A DNA stretch of 64,000 nt, taken from assembly GCA_913778455.1 (NCBI GenBank), contig CAJYVK010000374.1, forward strand, positions 29,280-93,279. The letters run 5' to 3'. Source of the DNA: an uncultured Hymenobacter sp. (GTDB lineage Bacteria > Bacteroidota > Bacteroidia > Cytophagales > Hymenobacteraceae). The notes beneath the pieces are model-generated. The model was not told the DNA's origin. It searched no databases and saw only the letters and a list, made by a program, of their open reading frames with translations. Positions within the stretch are counted from its first letter, which is position 1. Each line of letters starts with the position of its first letter. Made by a program: the position numbers and the translations under genes. Of the stretch, positions 42,243-51,228 are shown in pieces.

Positions 42243-43052
42243 CTATACCAGCTCGTCTTCGGCCGCTTCCTCGGGGTTGGCCTCTACGCTGTTTTTCTCC
42301 ACGATTTCGCGGGCCAGGTTGAGGTAGCTCACGGCACCCTTGCTCTCGGCGTCGTGCAGGATGACGGGGATGCCGAAGCTCGGCGACTCGCTCAGCTTAA
42401 CGTTACGTGGGATAATGGTGTCGAATACGAGCTGCTGGAAGTGCATCTGCACTTCTTCCACCACTTGGTTGGAGAGACGCAGGCGCACGTCGTACATCGT
42501 GAGCAGAATGCCCTCAATTTCAAGGTCGGTGTTGAGGCGGCTCTGAATGATTTTGATAGTATTCAGAAGCTTACCTAGCCCTTCAAGGGCGAAGTACTCG
42601 CACTGCACCGGGATAATAACCGAGTGCGCGGCCGTAAGCGCATTGACCGTGATGAGACCCAGCGAGGGCGAGCAGTCGATGATGATAAAGTCGTACTGGT
42701 CGGCCAGCGGGCGCAGGGCCTCCTTCATTTTCTCCTCGCGGTTGGGCAGGTTGATCATCTCCACCTCGGCCCCGACGAGGTCGATGTGCGAGGGCATGAG
42801 GTCGAGGTGGGGGAGGATGTTGGTCGGCAGAATGGCATCCTGCGGGGCAATGCCATCGACCATGCACTCGTACACGCTGTTCTCGATGTCCTTGGGGTCG
42901 AAGCCCACGCCCGAAGTGGCGTTGGCCTGCGGGTCGGCGTCTACGAGCAGGGTCCGGTAGTCGAGGGCCGCCAGCGAGGCGGCCAGGTTGATGGCCGAGG
43001 TGGTTTTGCCGACGCCGCCCTTTTGGTTGGCTACCGCGATAATTTTGCCCAT
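42243..43052 (-). CDS. parA: ParA/Soj-family partitioning ATPase
   Basis: 269 residues. The deviant Walker A is [17 protein letters not shown] near the N terminus; [14 protein letters not shown] and [18 protein letters not shown] follow as Walker A' and B. It is a MinD/ParA-type ATPase that binds DNA non-specifically and moves ParB-parS complexes. The length is typical for chromosomal Soj. It is the first gene of the partition group, separated from the upstream UPF0173 gene by a terminator at 43182. Confidence 0.97.
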   Translation of the reverse strand: MGKIIAVANQKGGVGKTTSAINLAASLAALDYRTLLVDADPQANATSGVGFDPKDIENSVYECMVDGIAPQDAILPTNILPHLDLMPSHIDLVGAEVEMINLPNREEKMKEALRPLADQYDFIIIDCSPSLGLITVNALTAAHSVIIPVQCEYFALEGLGKLLNTIKIIQSRLNTDLEIEGILLTMYDVRLRLSNQVVEEVQMHFQQLVFDTIIPRNVKLSESPSFGIPVILHDAESKGAVSYLNLAREIVEKNSVEANPEEAAEDELV

Positions 43053-43181
43053 AACAACAAACGAATAACTGAGGAAAACACTTACGCGGCAGGGCTAAAG
43101 CCAGCCGTTAGCAGCGCGGTTCAATCTACAAAATAAGGCTAAAAAAAATGGATTAGCCAAGGGTGATACGGTAGAAAGCAG

Positions 43182-43228
43182 AATGGGGAATGAAGAATTG
43201 CCCCGCGGGCAACTCCCCATTCCCCATT
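43182..43228 (-). terminator. Hairpin between UPF0173 gene and parA
   Basis: AATGGGGAATG (43182-43192) and CATTCCCCATT (43218-43228) are exact reverse complements, with an inner stem (TTGCCC, GGGCAA). It lies 18 bp after the UPF0173 stop on the minus strand. A-runs at 43141 read as T-runs on that strand, about 35 bp further on. Confidence 0.65.
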
Positions 43229-43245
43229 TCTTGATACGACGTTTG

Positions 43246-43932
43246 TTATAGCTCTACCGACTCGCCAATGCGCAGCAGGCGCAGGTTTTTGCCAGCCGCT
43301 TTAGCTTCGGCCAGCGCTGCCGCGTGGTCGATGGCAATGGCGGGGAAGGTATCGTAGTGCATGCCAATTATTTCGCTGGTGCCCACCCAGTCGGCGGCCA
43401 CCAGCGCGTCGGTGAGGCCCATGGTGTAGTGGTCGCCGATGGGCAGCAGGGCCACGTCGACTTTGTGGCGCTCGCCGATGAGCTTGAGGTCGTAGGTGAG
43501 GGCCGTATCGCCGGCGAAGTAAAACGTCTTGTGCGAGCTGTCGTTGGCATTGACGACGAAGCCCATCGCCACGCCGGCGTACGAGCCGTCGGGAAACGAC
43601 GAGCTGTGGGCGGCGGCCACGCAGTGCACCGTGCCGAAGGGCAGCACCACCTTGCCCCCCAAATTGGTACCGATGGCCTCGATACCCTTGGCCCCGAAGT
43701 AGCCGGCTATCTCGGCGATGGCCAGAATCTTAGCGCCCGTGCGCTTAGCAATGGACTCCACGTCGGCGATGTGGTCGCCGTGGCCGTGCGAGATCAGGAT
43801 GTAGTCGGCCTGAATGGCATCGACGTTGATGGCCGAAGCCAGCGGGTTGGGGCTGATGAAGGGGTCGAACAGCACGCGCACGCCGCCGATAGTGGCCAGA
43901 AAGCTGGCGTGGCCGAAATAGGTAAGCTGCAT
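43246..43932 (-). CDS. UPF0173 metal-dependent hydrolase (metallo-beta-lactamase fold)
   Basis: 228 residues from ATG 43932; the longer ORF-track start overlaps the promoter of the divergent gene. It begins MQLTYFGHASFLATIGGVRVLFDPFISPNP, then the zinc motif ILISHGHGDHIAD, AAHSSSFPDG, YFAGDTALTYDLKLIG and GMHYDTFPAI, all typical of UPF0173. The fold places two metals in the cytoplasm; physiological substrate is unknown for the family. It is a stand-alone gene with its own terminator, divergent from the SBP gene. Confidence 0.93.
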   Translation of the reverse strand: MQLTYFGHASFLATIGGVRVLFDPFISPNPLASAINVDAIQADYILISHGHGDHIADVESIAKRTGAKILAIAEIAGYFGAKGIEAIGTNLGGKVVLPFGTVHCVAAAHSSSFPDGSYAGVAMGFVVNANDSSHKTFYFAGDTALTYDLKLIGERHKVDVALLPIGDHYTMGLTDALVAADWVGTSEIIGMHYDTFPAIAIDHAAALAEAKAAGKNLRLLRIGESVEL

Positions 43933-44007
43933 GGGAAGGAGTAAAAAGGTGGGAGAGGGTGAAAATGTGGAAGATGGATACGATGCCCGGGCGGCCCACC
44001 CCGCCCC

Positions 44008-44015
44008 TACCTTTG
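44008..44015 (+). promoter_or_regulatory. -7 box of the peptide-binding lipoprotein gene
   Basis: TACCTTTG is a perfect TAnnTTTG box, 19 bp before ATG 44035. No clear TTG -33 element is seen upstream. The short leader suggests transcription starting near 44021. Confidence 0.55.
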
Positions 44016-44034
44016 CAACCGACACCCCGAACCG

Positions 44035-45837
44035 ATGTTTCTACCCGAATTGCGTTTTCGCTGGCTCGCCGGGCTGGCCTCTGTCGCCAGCCTGGCGCTG
44101 CTGGCCGCCTGCTCGGGCGCCGGCCTCTCGGCGGCCGACGAGCGGCGCGTGTTCCGCTACAACCAGCCCGAGGCCCTGACCTCGCTCGACCCCGCCTTCG
44201 CCCGCAACCAGGCCAATAGCTGGGCCGTGGCCCAGCTCTACAACGGCCTGCTGGAGCTGGACTCGACCTTGCAGCCCGCGCCCGCGCTGGCCCGGCGGTA
44301 TAGCATTTCGCCCGATGGGCTCACGTACACGTTCTGGCTGCGCAAAGGAGTGTATTTCCATGCGGATAGCACCGTTTTTCCAGTGACTGAGGCACAGATA
44401 CGGGAGTTGCTGAAGCAGGAGGATGTAGAGCACGGCCGGCCAGTGCGAAACGTGTTAAAGCCAATGGAGGAGCCACTGGAGATGAGTGGGCCAACATCAA
44501 ACCCTCGTCCTGTCACGGCTGCCGACTTCGTGTACTCGTTCAAGCGGCTGCTCGACGCCAAAACGGCCTCGCCGGGCGGCTGGATATTTCGGGGTAAAGT
44601 GCTGGAAGACAGCAAAGGGAATATCAGCGATACCTGCTTTGTGGCGGTGAATGACTCCACGCTACGCATTCATCTCAAAGCGCCATTCATTCCCTTTCTG
44701 AGCCTGCTTACCATGCCCTACACCTACGTGGTACCGCACGAGGCAGTGGCGAAGTACGGCAAGGACTTCCGGGAGCACCCGGTGGGTACCGGGCCATTTC
44801 AGTTTAAGGTGTGGGACGAGGGCAACGTCCTGCTCTACCACCGTAATCCGAATTACTGGCGGACCGACGCCCGGGGCCGGCCCCTGCCGTACCTCGATGC
44901 CGTGGCCATCAGCTTCATTGCCGACCGCAAGACGGAGTTTCTGACCTTCCTGCAAGGTAAGCTCGACTTCCTGAGCGGTATCCGCGAGGGCTCGCGCGAC
45001 CTGATTCTCAACCCCGACGGCTCGGTGCGGACTGATTTCCAAGGGCGTTTCAACCTGCAAAAGGCGCCCTACCTCAATACCGAGTACCTGGGCTTTCAGC
45101 TCGACTCAACCAATCTCACCGGCGAGCAGGCCCGGCAGGGCCGTGCCCTGCGCGACGGGCGCGTGCGCCAGGCCCTGAGCTACGCCATTAACCGGCCCGA
45201 ACTGCTGGCCTACGTGCTCAACCACGTGGGGCGGCCGGGCGAGTCGGGCTTCGTACCGGCGGCGCTGCCCTCATTTTCGCCGGCCAAGGTGCCCGGCTAC
45301 ACGTTTCAGCCCCAAAAGGCGCGGGCCTTGCTGGCCGCCGCGGGCTACGGGGCCCGCCGGCCGCTGCAACTGCGCCTGAGCACGGTGGCCGAGCGCAAGG
45401 CCGTGGCCGAATACCTGCAAAAAAACTGGGCCGACGTGGGCGTGCAGGTGCAAATTGACATCAACCAATCGGCCGCCCAGCAGGAGCTGGTCGATAACGG
45501 CCGGGCGGCCTTCTTCAGCAAAAGCTGGCTGGGCGATTATCCCGACGCGGAAAACTACCTGGCGCTGTTCTACTCGCCCAATTTCAGCCCCGCCGGGCCG
45601 GATAAAACGCACTACAAATCGGCGGAGTACGACCACCTGTACACCCAGGCCATCCGGGAGCAGGACGCCGCCCGCCGCACGGCCCTCTACCAGCAGATGG
45701 ACCGCCTCGTAGTGCGTGACCAACCGGTGATTTCGCTGTACTACGATGAGATAATCCGCCTCACTCAGCGCAACGTACGCGGCCTCACCGCCAACCCCAT
45801 GAACCAGCTGCTGCTGGAGCGCGTGCGCAAGGAGTAG
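44035..45837 (+). CDS. ABC transporter substrate-binding lipoprotein (peptide/nickel, SBP_bac_5)
   Basis: 600 residues with a lipobox (LALLAACSGAG). SBP_bac_5 hallmarks are EALTSLDPAFARNQ, YTFWLRKGVYFHAD, VTAADFVYSFKRLLD, HPVGTGPFQFKVW and RQALSYAINRPELL. It probably binds oligopeptides for an ABC importer, but no permease or ATPase gene is near. Between YFHADS and VTAADF there is an extra segment of about 40 residues, Glu/Pro-rich (LLKQEDVEHGRPVRNVLKPM), which is not expected in the family core. Bacteroidota often carry such orphan binding proteins, held in the cell envelope. Confidence 0.9.
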   Translation: MFLPELRFRWLAGLASVASLALLAACSGAGLSAADERRVFRYNQPEALTSLDPAFARNQANSWAVAQLYNGLLELDSTLQPAPALARRYSISPDGLTYTFWLRKGVYFHADSTVFPVTEAQIRELLKQEDVEHGRPVRNVLKPMEEPLEMSGPTSNPRPVTAADFVYSFKRLLDAKTASPGGWIFRGKVLEDSKGNISDTCFVAVNDSTLRIHLKAPFIPFLSLLTMPYTYVVPHEAVAKYGKDFREHPVGTGPFQFKVWDEGNVLLYHRNPNYWRTDARGRPLPYLDAVAISFIADRKTEFLTFLQGKLDFLSGIREGSRDLILNPDGSVRTDFQGRFNLQKAPYLNTEYLGFQLDSTNLTGEQARQGRALRDGRVRQALSYAINRPELLAYVLNHVGRPGESGFVPAALPSFSPAKVPGYTFQPQKARALLAAAGYGARRPLQLRLSTVAERKAVAEYLQKNWADVGVQVQIDINQSAAQQELVDNGRAAFFSKSWLGDYPDAENYLALFYSPNFSPAGPDKTHYKSAEYDHLYTQAIREQDAARRTALYQQMDRLVVRDQPVISLYYDEIIRLTQRNVRGLTANPMNQLLLERVRKE

Positions 45838-45876
45838 CTGGCTAGGGTACAACGGAGTGCCACGCCGTTTTACAGC

Positions 45877-46374
45877 TTACTCCATTACGTTGGTACCTGA
45901 TAGCGGGTCGATGCGGCTGTTGAGGTAGTCGATGTAGCCTTGCAGGCTGGCTGGGATATTTTCGGCGGCATACACCGCGTGCAGCGGCTTCCCGGCCGGG
46001 TGCACCGTGATGATGGTGGCAGGCAGGTCGGCGGTGTTGCCCGTATAGCGCTCGGCCAGCTTAGCAAACCCGATGCGCCGGGCCTCGGCCAGCATGGCAG
46101 CCACGGTGGCAGGCGGCAGGCTGAGCGTGTGCTTGCCGAGCAGCGCGACGTAGCGCTGGCCATCGTACTCTACCCGGCCGTTGGCGAAGATGCTGGCGGT
46201 GTACACCGGGCAGCGGCCGTTGCAAGGCGTGCGCTGGTACACGAGCACGGGCTCGGACGCAGTGGGCGCTACGGCGGCAGCAGCGGCCCCAGGCTTGGCT
46301 TTTCGGGGTTGCTGGCGCTGTGCGCAGGCGGGGAAAGCTAGCGCCCCGAGCAGTAAATACAGAAATAAGCGCAT
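45877..46374 (-). CDS. DUF6438-type envelope protein
   Basis: 165 residues with an N-terminal signal (LFLYLLLGALAFPACAQ; a Cys at the cleavage region makes it possibly a lipoprotein) and an Ala-rich linker. The core VYQRTPCNGRCPVYTASIFANGRVEYDG is the pattern of DUF6438 (RTPCxGxCPVY), whose paired cysteines may bind metal or form a disulfide. Function is unknown. It is followed after 37 bp, on the minus strand, by no same-strand gene; the convergent SBP gene ends at 45837. Confidence 0.8.
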   Translation of the reverse strand: MRLFLYLLLGALAFPACAQRQQPRKAKPGAAAAAVAPTASEPVLVYQRTPCNGRCPVYTASIFANGRVEYDGQRYVALLGKHTLSLPPATVAAMLAEARRIGFAKLAERYTGNTADLPATIITVHPAGKPLHAVYAAENIPASLQGYIDYLNSRIDPLSGTNVME

Positions 46375-46411
46375 GGTCGAGAGATAAAAAGGACCGTTCA
46401 GATCAATGAGG

Positions 46412-47398
46412 TTAGTGAGTCCAGTGCAGCAGCTCTACCTGATTGCTCGCCACAAAGGCAAGTTGCCCAGTGGCCCGATTAAACGCAATGGCCGGCACAT
46501 CACGCTGCACAATCGGCGACCGCTGCTGGCTGCTCGCCAGCTCGGGGAGGCTGGCGACGACCGTACCGGTTGTGAGATCGAGCAGCTTGGGGTAGTTGTA
46601 CAAGTCCCATGCTAGCTTTTCGGTGAGCGGGAATAAATTACCAAATTCGCCGACGACGCGCACGGGAGCCGTCAATTCACCCGTACGGATATTCCAGACA
46701 GCAATAGACTTGGGCGGTAGCTGGGCTTCCAGGTCTTCGTCCATTGCCTCCTCGTCAGAAGTCCCCACCACTACCAGCTCGTCGGTAAGGAAGCCGGCGG
46801 TGCATACTTCGGTGCCGACATCTGGCTGGAATTGCAAGTCGTCGAGTAACAAAGGATTGGCAAGGCAAGCCGCGATATCGAAGGCACCTATCATATCCCA
46901 GGGGTGCCAGCACCAGCCTTTGCTCAGTAAGAACGTATTATTCGGGCTGATTTCAAGCCGGGAATGAAAGTAATCCTTTGGTGCCCGTTCCGGGACGTCG
47001 GTCACCAGCTCGCCGGTTGCCGCGTCTTCAAAATCGAGCCGATTGTATTCGAGGGGGCAGTGAATGAGGTAGGTGACGCCCGCCACCGTCACAAAGGCAG
47101 CCGGATATTCATAGACATTGGCGTGGTAGTCCGACCGGTTGATTTCGCGCAGCAGCTCGCCATTTTTCAGCAGCAGGCCCTTCGTGCCGCGGTGCTGGTA
47201 AATAAACGCGTATTCCCCATCGGCCGAAGTGATGGCGCGGTCGAAGGCCCCGGGAAAATGATAGAGGCCCACGGAGCCTTGTTGCCCGGCTGGCCCGTAG
47301 AGGCTGCCGCTATCGGCCCAGTCCACCAGCAAGTCGTTGGCAAACCAGGCAATGGTTTGCGGGCTCCAGTTGGTAATGGTTTGGCGTTGAATAGACAT
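46412..47398 (-). CDS. Hypothetical cytoplasmic protein, probably beta-propeller-like
   Basis: 328 residues, no signal peptide. Repeated strand-rich segments with W/Y and D/G turns (YAFIYQHRGTKGLLLKNGEL, SIAVWNIRTGELTAPVRV, KLLDLTTGTVVASL, IAFNRATGQLAFVA) suggest a WD40/quinoprotein-like propeller, but the repeats are too irregular to name a family. The upstream neighbour yidC is separated by a terminator, so the gene is monocistronic or cotranscribed with the DUF6438 gene 37 bp downstream. No function is proposed. Confidence 0.65.
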   Translation of the reverse strand: MSIQRQTITNWSPQTIAWFANDLLVDWADSGSLYGPAGQQGSVGLYHFPGAFDRAITSADGEYAFIYQHRGTKGLLLKNGELLREINRSDYHANVYEYPAAFVTVAGVTYLIHCPLEYNRLDFEDAATGELVTDVPERAPKDYFHSRLEISPNNTFLLSKGWCWHPWDMIGAFDIAACLANPLLLDDLQFQPDVGTEVCTAGFLTDELVVVGTSDEEAMDEDLEAQLPPKSIAVWNIRTGELTAPVRVVGEFGNLFPLTEKLAWDLYNYPKLLDLTTGTVVASLPELASSQQRSPIVQRDVPAIAFNRATGQLAFVASNQVELLHWTH

Positions 47399-47418
47399 AA
47401 GCGCAAGAAAGGCACAAA

Positions 47419-47453
47419 AAACGGCCCGCCGTGCAACGCACGACGGGCCGTTT
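47419..47453 (-). terminator. Terminator after yidC
   Basis: AAACGGCCCGCCGTGC and GCACGACGGGCCGTTT pair with a 3-bp loop and one mismatch, about 25 bp past the yidC stop on the minus strand. On that strand it is followed by a T-run (complement of 47416-47420). Confidence 0.8.
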
Positions 47454-47477
47454 CTAACTAGATGCTGGCTCCGGCGG

Positions 47478-49271
47478 CTAGGCTTTGCCCGAAGACTTCT
47501 TGGCCTGGGCCTCGCGCTCCTGGGCGGTTTTCATGGCTTCGGCCAGGCGGGCCTGGAAGCCCGTGGGCTTCTTGTCCTTGTTCTTCACCTTGTTAGCTTC
47601 GAGCTGGGCGCGAATCTTGGTGTCGTCCACGAAGGAGCGGGTGAGCGCCTGCTGGCCCAGCGTCACGAGGTTCGACACGAGGTAGTACCACGTCAGGCCC
47701 GAGGCGAAGCTGTTGAGCACGAAGAAGAACACGAGCGGCATGAGGTAGCTGTAGAACTTCATCGGCCCCTGCATGGCGGCGGTGTTCATCTGGTTGCTCT
47801 GGTAGGTCATGAAGAGCGTCGAGATGGTCATCAGCACCGTGAACAGGCTGATGTGGTTGCCCAGGTAGGGCAGCGTGAAGGGCAGGATAATCGGGTTGTC
47901 GTACGTGCTCAGGTCGTGCGCCCACAGGAAGGACTGCTGCCGCAGCTCAATCGCGTTGGGGAAGAACTGGAACATGGCGAACAGAATCGGCAGCGTGAGC
48001 AGCGTGGGCACGCAGCCGCTGAGCGGCGACACGCCAAACTGCTGGTACAGCTTCATGGTCTCCTGCTGGCTCTTCACCTGGTCGTCGCCGTACTTGGCCT
48101 TGATCTCGTCGAGCTCGGGCTTGAGCACTTTCATGCGGGCCTGGCTTTCGTAGGTCTTGTACGTCAGCGGCCAGGTTACGAGCTTGATAATCACCACCAG
48201 CAACAGGATAATGATGCCGTACGACGAGATGAACTGCTCCAGGAAGTGGAACACCGGCAGCACGACGAAGCGGTTGACCCAGCGGAACAAGCCCCAGCCC
48301 AGGTACACGTTGCGGTCGAAGTTGGGCGCGACGTCCTTGAGCAGGTTGAATTGGTTGGGGCCGAAGAAGAAGCGGTACTGTCCGCCGGCCGGGCTCGTCA
48401 CGTCGGCCACGGGCAGGGCCAGCGTGGTGCTCAGCGTTTTGATAAACGTCGAGTCGGCCAGGTTCACCGTCGAGTTGAAGGTGCCGCTGGCGAAGGGCTG
48501 CGAATCAGCAATGAAGCCGGCCACGAAGAAGTCGTGCTTGTCGGCCGACCACTTGATGGGCGAGGTGATTTTCATCTCCTCGGGCTTCTCGCTGGCCTCG
48601 GCCAACGAGCCCGGGTCGTCGCTGGCCAGGTAGTGGTTGATGGTGGTGTGGTTGCGGTTCTGCTTGAGGTCCTGCTCGGTCTGGCGCACGTTGTCCACGA
48701 AGCTGAACGTGAGCGGCTGCGGGGCCACGGCCACGCCGCTCAGCTTGAGGTTGTACTTCACCTCGTAGCCGGTTTTGGGCAGCGTGTAGGTCTGGGTGAT
48801 GGTACCACCCGCGACGGGCGCGGTGAAGGCCAGCTGCTGGCCGCCGTCGGCGGTGGTAGTGGGAGCATCAGCCCGGAAGTTGAGGCTGGCGAAGTCGATG
48901 GTCTGGCCGCCGGTGGTGGTCAGCTTGGTGCCGAAGCGGGCGCTCTGGGCATCAAACAAATCGAGCGGCTTGCCGAAGAACGTCTTGTAGTTGTTGAGGC
49001 GGGCAGCCGTCACGCGGCCGCCCTGCGTCGAGAATTGCAGCGTCAGCTCGGGGTTTTTGAGCTCGATGCCGCGCACCGGGCCAGCCGTGGTATCGGTGGG
49101 CGCGGCCTCGGGGGCGAGGGCGGGGGCAGGGCCAGCGGGCTGGCCCGTAGTGGCGGTAGTGGGGGCCTGGGCCTTGTCTTTCTCCACCTTCTCTTTGGGC
49201 GAGAAGAAAAACAGGTATACCAGGAGCAAGGCCGAGATAAGGAAAAGGCCAGTCGCTTGGTTGCGGTCCAT
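47478..49271 (-). CDS. yidC: Membrane protein insertase YidC
   Basis: 597 residues, long (Gram-negative) form. TM1 (TGLFLISALLLVYLFFF) is followed by the large periplasmic domain (about 40-350), then the conserved insertase core with LLVVIIKLVTWPLTYKTYESQARM, SGCVPTLLTLPILFAMFQFFPNAIELRQQSFLWAHDL and the last TM segments, and a Lys-rich C-terminal tail that can contact ribosomes. It inserts proteins into the inner membrane alone or with SecYEG. It is preceded by pyrG across a large palindrome at 49318-49420. Confidence 0.97.
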   Translation of the reverse strand: MDRNQATGLFLISALLLVYLFFFSPKEKVEKDKAQAPTTATTGQPAGPAPALAPEAAPTDTTAGPVRGIELKNPELTLQFSTQGGRVTAARLNNYKTFFGKPLDLFDAQSARFGTKLTTTGGQTIDFASLNFRADAPTTTADGGQQLAFTAPVAGGTITQTYTLPKTGYEVKYNLKLSGVAVAPQPLTFSFVDNVRQTEQDLKQNRNHTTINHYLASDDPGSLAEASEKPEEMKITSPIKWSADKHDFFVAGFIADSQPFASGTFNSTVNLADSTFIKTLSTTLALPVADVTSPAGGQYRFFFGPNQFNLLKDVAPNFDRNVYLGWGLFRWVNRFVVLPVFHFLEQFISSYGIIILLLVVIIKLVTWPLTYKTYESQARMKVLKPELDEIKAKYGDDQVKSQQETMKLYQQFGVSPLSGCVPTLLTLPILFAMFQFFPNAIELRQQSFLWAHDLSTYDNPIILPFTLPYLGNHISLFTVLMTISTLFMTYQSNQMNTAAMQGPMKFYSYLMPLVFFFVLNSFASGLTWYYLVSNLVTLGQQALTRSFVDDTKIRAQLEANKVKNKDKKPTGFQARLAEAMKTAQEREAQAKKSSGKA

Positions 49272-49296
49272 TTACTAATAAAAAGAATACGAGGGG

Positions 49297-49304
49297 CAAA
49301 GGTA
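49297..49304 (-). promoter_or_regulatory. -7 box of yidC
   Basis: On the minus strand it reads TACCTTTG, a perfect TAnnTTTG box, 25 bp before ATG 49271. The -33 side is occupied by the arm of a long inverted repeat, so no TTG was identified. Confidence 0.5.
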
Positions 49305-49317
49305 CGGGGTGGTGAGT

Positions 49318-49420
49318 AGTGAAATGGTGAGATGGTGAGTTTGAGGAATTCCTGGTCAAGCCGTTCGAGCAAACAGACTAACCGAGTAATTCCCCAAACT
49401 CACCATCTCACCATTTCACT
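49318..49420. repeat. 33-bp inverted repeat between pyrG and yidC
   Basis: Arms 49318-49350 (AGTGAAATGGTGAGATGGTG...) and 49388-49420 match as reverse complements over 33 bp with one mismatch, spacer 37 bp. It lies between the pyrG stop (49431) and the yidC promoter, so it may terminate pyrG. Its size and internal GGTGA repeats fit a dispersed palindrome. Confidence 0.85.
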
Positions 49421-49430
49421 AATTCACCGC

Positions 49431-51083
49431 CTACAGTCCCTTCTTATGCTGAATGGCCGCTTTCACGAAGCGCACGAACAGCGGGTGCGGGGTTTCGACG
49501 GTGCTCTTGAGCTCGGGGTGAAACTGCCCGGCCACGAACCACGGGTGCACCGTTTTGGGCAGCTCGATTACTTCCACCAGGCCCGTTTCGGGGTTGGTAC
49601 CCGAGAGGTGCAGGCCGGCTTCCTCGAAGCGCTGGGCGTAGGCCCCGTTGAACTCGTAGCGGTGGCGGTGGCGCTCGCTGATGGTGTTGCGGCCGTAAGC
49701 CTTTGCCGCCCGCGAGTTGCGCTTGAGCTCGCAGGTGTAGGCCCCGAGGCGCATGGTGCCGCCCTTCTGGGTGATGTCCTTCTGGTCGGCCATGAGGGCG
49801 ATGACCGGGTCGGGCGTGAGCGGATTCATTTCCGTCGAGCTGGCCTCGGGCAGCCCCAGCACGTGGCGGGCGTATTCGACCACGGCTACCTGCATGCCCA
49901 GGCAAATACCGAAGAACGGAATGCCCTGCTCGCGTACGTAGCGCACGGCGGCCACCTTGCCCTCGAAGCCCCGCTCGCCGAAGCCGGGGGCTACCAGCAC
50001 GGCATCCACGCCTTCGAGCTGCTGCACGGCGTTTTCGGGCGTCAGGAACTCGCTCTGAATGGTGCGCACCCGCACCTTGCACTCGTTGGTAGCGCCGGCG
50101 TGGATAAAGGCTTCGGTAATCGACTTGTACGCGTCGGGCAGCTCCACGTACTTACCCACCAGCGCGATAGTCACCTCCTCGGTCGGGTTCTTCAGGCGGC
50201 CCAAAAACTCCTTCCACTCCTCCAGGTCGGGGGCGTGGCCGCCGTTGAGGCGCAGCTTGCTGATCACGCGGGCATCCAACTCCTCCTTGAGCATGAGCAG
50301 CGGCACCGAGTAGATGCTGTCGGCGTCGAGGCTCTCGATAACGGAGTTGATCTTGACGTTGCAGAACAGCGCGATTTTGCGCCGCATCTCGATCGGGATG
50401 GGGTGCTCGGAGCGGCACACCAGGATGTCGGGCTGCAAGCCGGCCTCGCGCAGGTCGCGTACCGAGTGCTGGGTCGGCTTGGTTTTGAGCTCGCCGGCCG
50501 CCGCCAAAAACGGCAGTAGCGTGAGGTGAATCACGAGCGAATCGTGGGGCGGCAGCTCCCAGCGCAACTGGCGCACGGCCTCCACGAAGGGCAGGCTCTC
50601 GATGTCGCCGATGCAGCCGCCGATTTCGGTGATGACCACGTCGAACTTGCCGTCCTGGCCCAGCAGCAGCATCCGGCGCTTGATTTCGTCGGTGATGTGG
50701 GGCACGACCTGCACCGTTTTGCCGAGGAAGGCGCCCTCGCGCTCGCGGCGAATCACGGTGTCGTAGATGCGGCCCGTGGTCACGTTGTTGGCCTGCGAGG
50801 TGGGCGCGTTCAGGAAGCGCTCGTAGTGACCCAGGTCGAGGTCGGTTTCGGCCCCGTCGTCGGTGACGTAGCACTCGCCGTGCTCGTACGGATTGAGCGT
50901 GCCCGGGTCGATGTTGATGTACGGGTCGAACTTTTGAATGGTGACTCGGAAGCCTCTTGCCTGCAAAAGCTTAGCCAGGGAGGCGGAAATAATTCCTTTT
51001 CCGAGTGAAGAGGTGACGCCGCCGGTGACGAAGATGTACTTCGCGGCCGACGCTGGGGAGGTAGTGGTGGAGCGTTCAGGCAT
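49431..51083 (-). CDS. pyrG: CTP synthase
   Basis: 550 residues from ATG 51083; the ORF-track start about 100 codons upstream reads through the promoter region. The synthetase domain has [14 protein letters not shown] and [21 protein letters not shown]. The glutaminase domain carries the Cys nucleophile in [17 protein letters not shown] and the His/Glu of QFHPELKST. It converts UTP to CTP using ATP and glutamine in the cytoplasm. Length is normal. It has its own -7 box at 51093 and is divergent from the beta-helix gene. Confidence 0.98.
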   Translation of the reverse strand: MPERSTTTSPASAAKYIFVTGGVTSSLGKGIISASLAKLLQARGFRVTIQKFDPYINIDPGTLNPYEHGECYVTDDGAETDLDLGHYERFLNAPTSQANNVTTGRIYDTVIRREREGAFLGKTVQVVPHITDEIKRRMLLLGQDGKFDVVITEIGGCIGDIESLPFVEAVRQLRWELPPHDSLVIHLTLLPFLAAAGELKTKPTQHSVRDLREAGLQPDILVCRSEHPIPIEMRRKIALFCNVKINSVIESLDADSIYSVPLLMLKEELDARVISKLRLNGGHAPDLEEWKEFLGRLKNPTEEVTIALVGKYVELPDAYKSITEAFIHAGATNECKVRVRTIQSEFLTPENAVQQLEGVDAVLVAPGFGERGFEGKVAAVRYVREQGIPFFGICLGMQVAVVEYARHVLGLPEASSTEMNPLTPDPVIALMADQKDITQKGGTMRLGAYTCELKRNSRAAKAYGRNTISERHRHRYEFNGAYAQRFEEAGLHLSGTNPETGLVEVIELPKTVHPWFVAGQFHPELKSTVETPHPLFVRFVKAAIQHKKGL

Positions 51084-51092
51084 GACGGGGGA

Positions 51093-51100
51093 CAAAGTTA
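51093..51100 (-). promoter_or_regulatory. -7 box of pyrG
   Basis: On the minus strand it reads TAACTTTG, a perfect TAnnTTTG box, 9 bp before ATG 51083. The transcript would have almost no leader. No -33 TTG was seen at the usual distance. Confidence 0.5.
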
Positions 51101-51158
51101 CGGCGTAGCCGGCGGTGCCACCGGGTTTATTTTGAGCGGCCCCGGCTGGCTGGCCGGG

Positions 51159-51186
51159 TATTTTTGCCCGCTGGCACACTACTTGG
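51159..51186 (+). promoter_or_regulatory. Promoter candidates of the beta-helix gene
   Basis: TATTTTTG (51159-51166) is a perfect TAnnTTTG box with a TTG 24 bp upstream. Just downstream, TGGCACACTACTTGG (51172-51186) also fits the sigma-54-like TGGCAC-N5-TTGC pattern apart from its last base. The two readings compete. The site is 42-70 bp before ATG 51229, and no CTAGCAAAACGC element is near. Confidence 0.4.
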
Positions 51187-51228
51187 CCCAGTGGGCGAGT
51201 TAGCCAGCACAAGCCTTCAACGACTGCC

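Noticed and set aside
40500-43052. parS site close to parAB
   Set aside because: No TGTTnCACGTGnAACA-like 16-mer was found by eye. It may lie outside the window.
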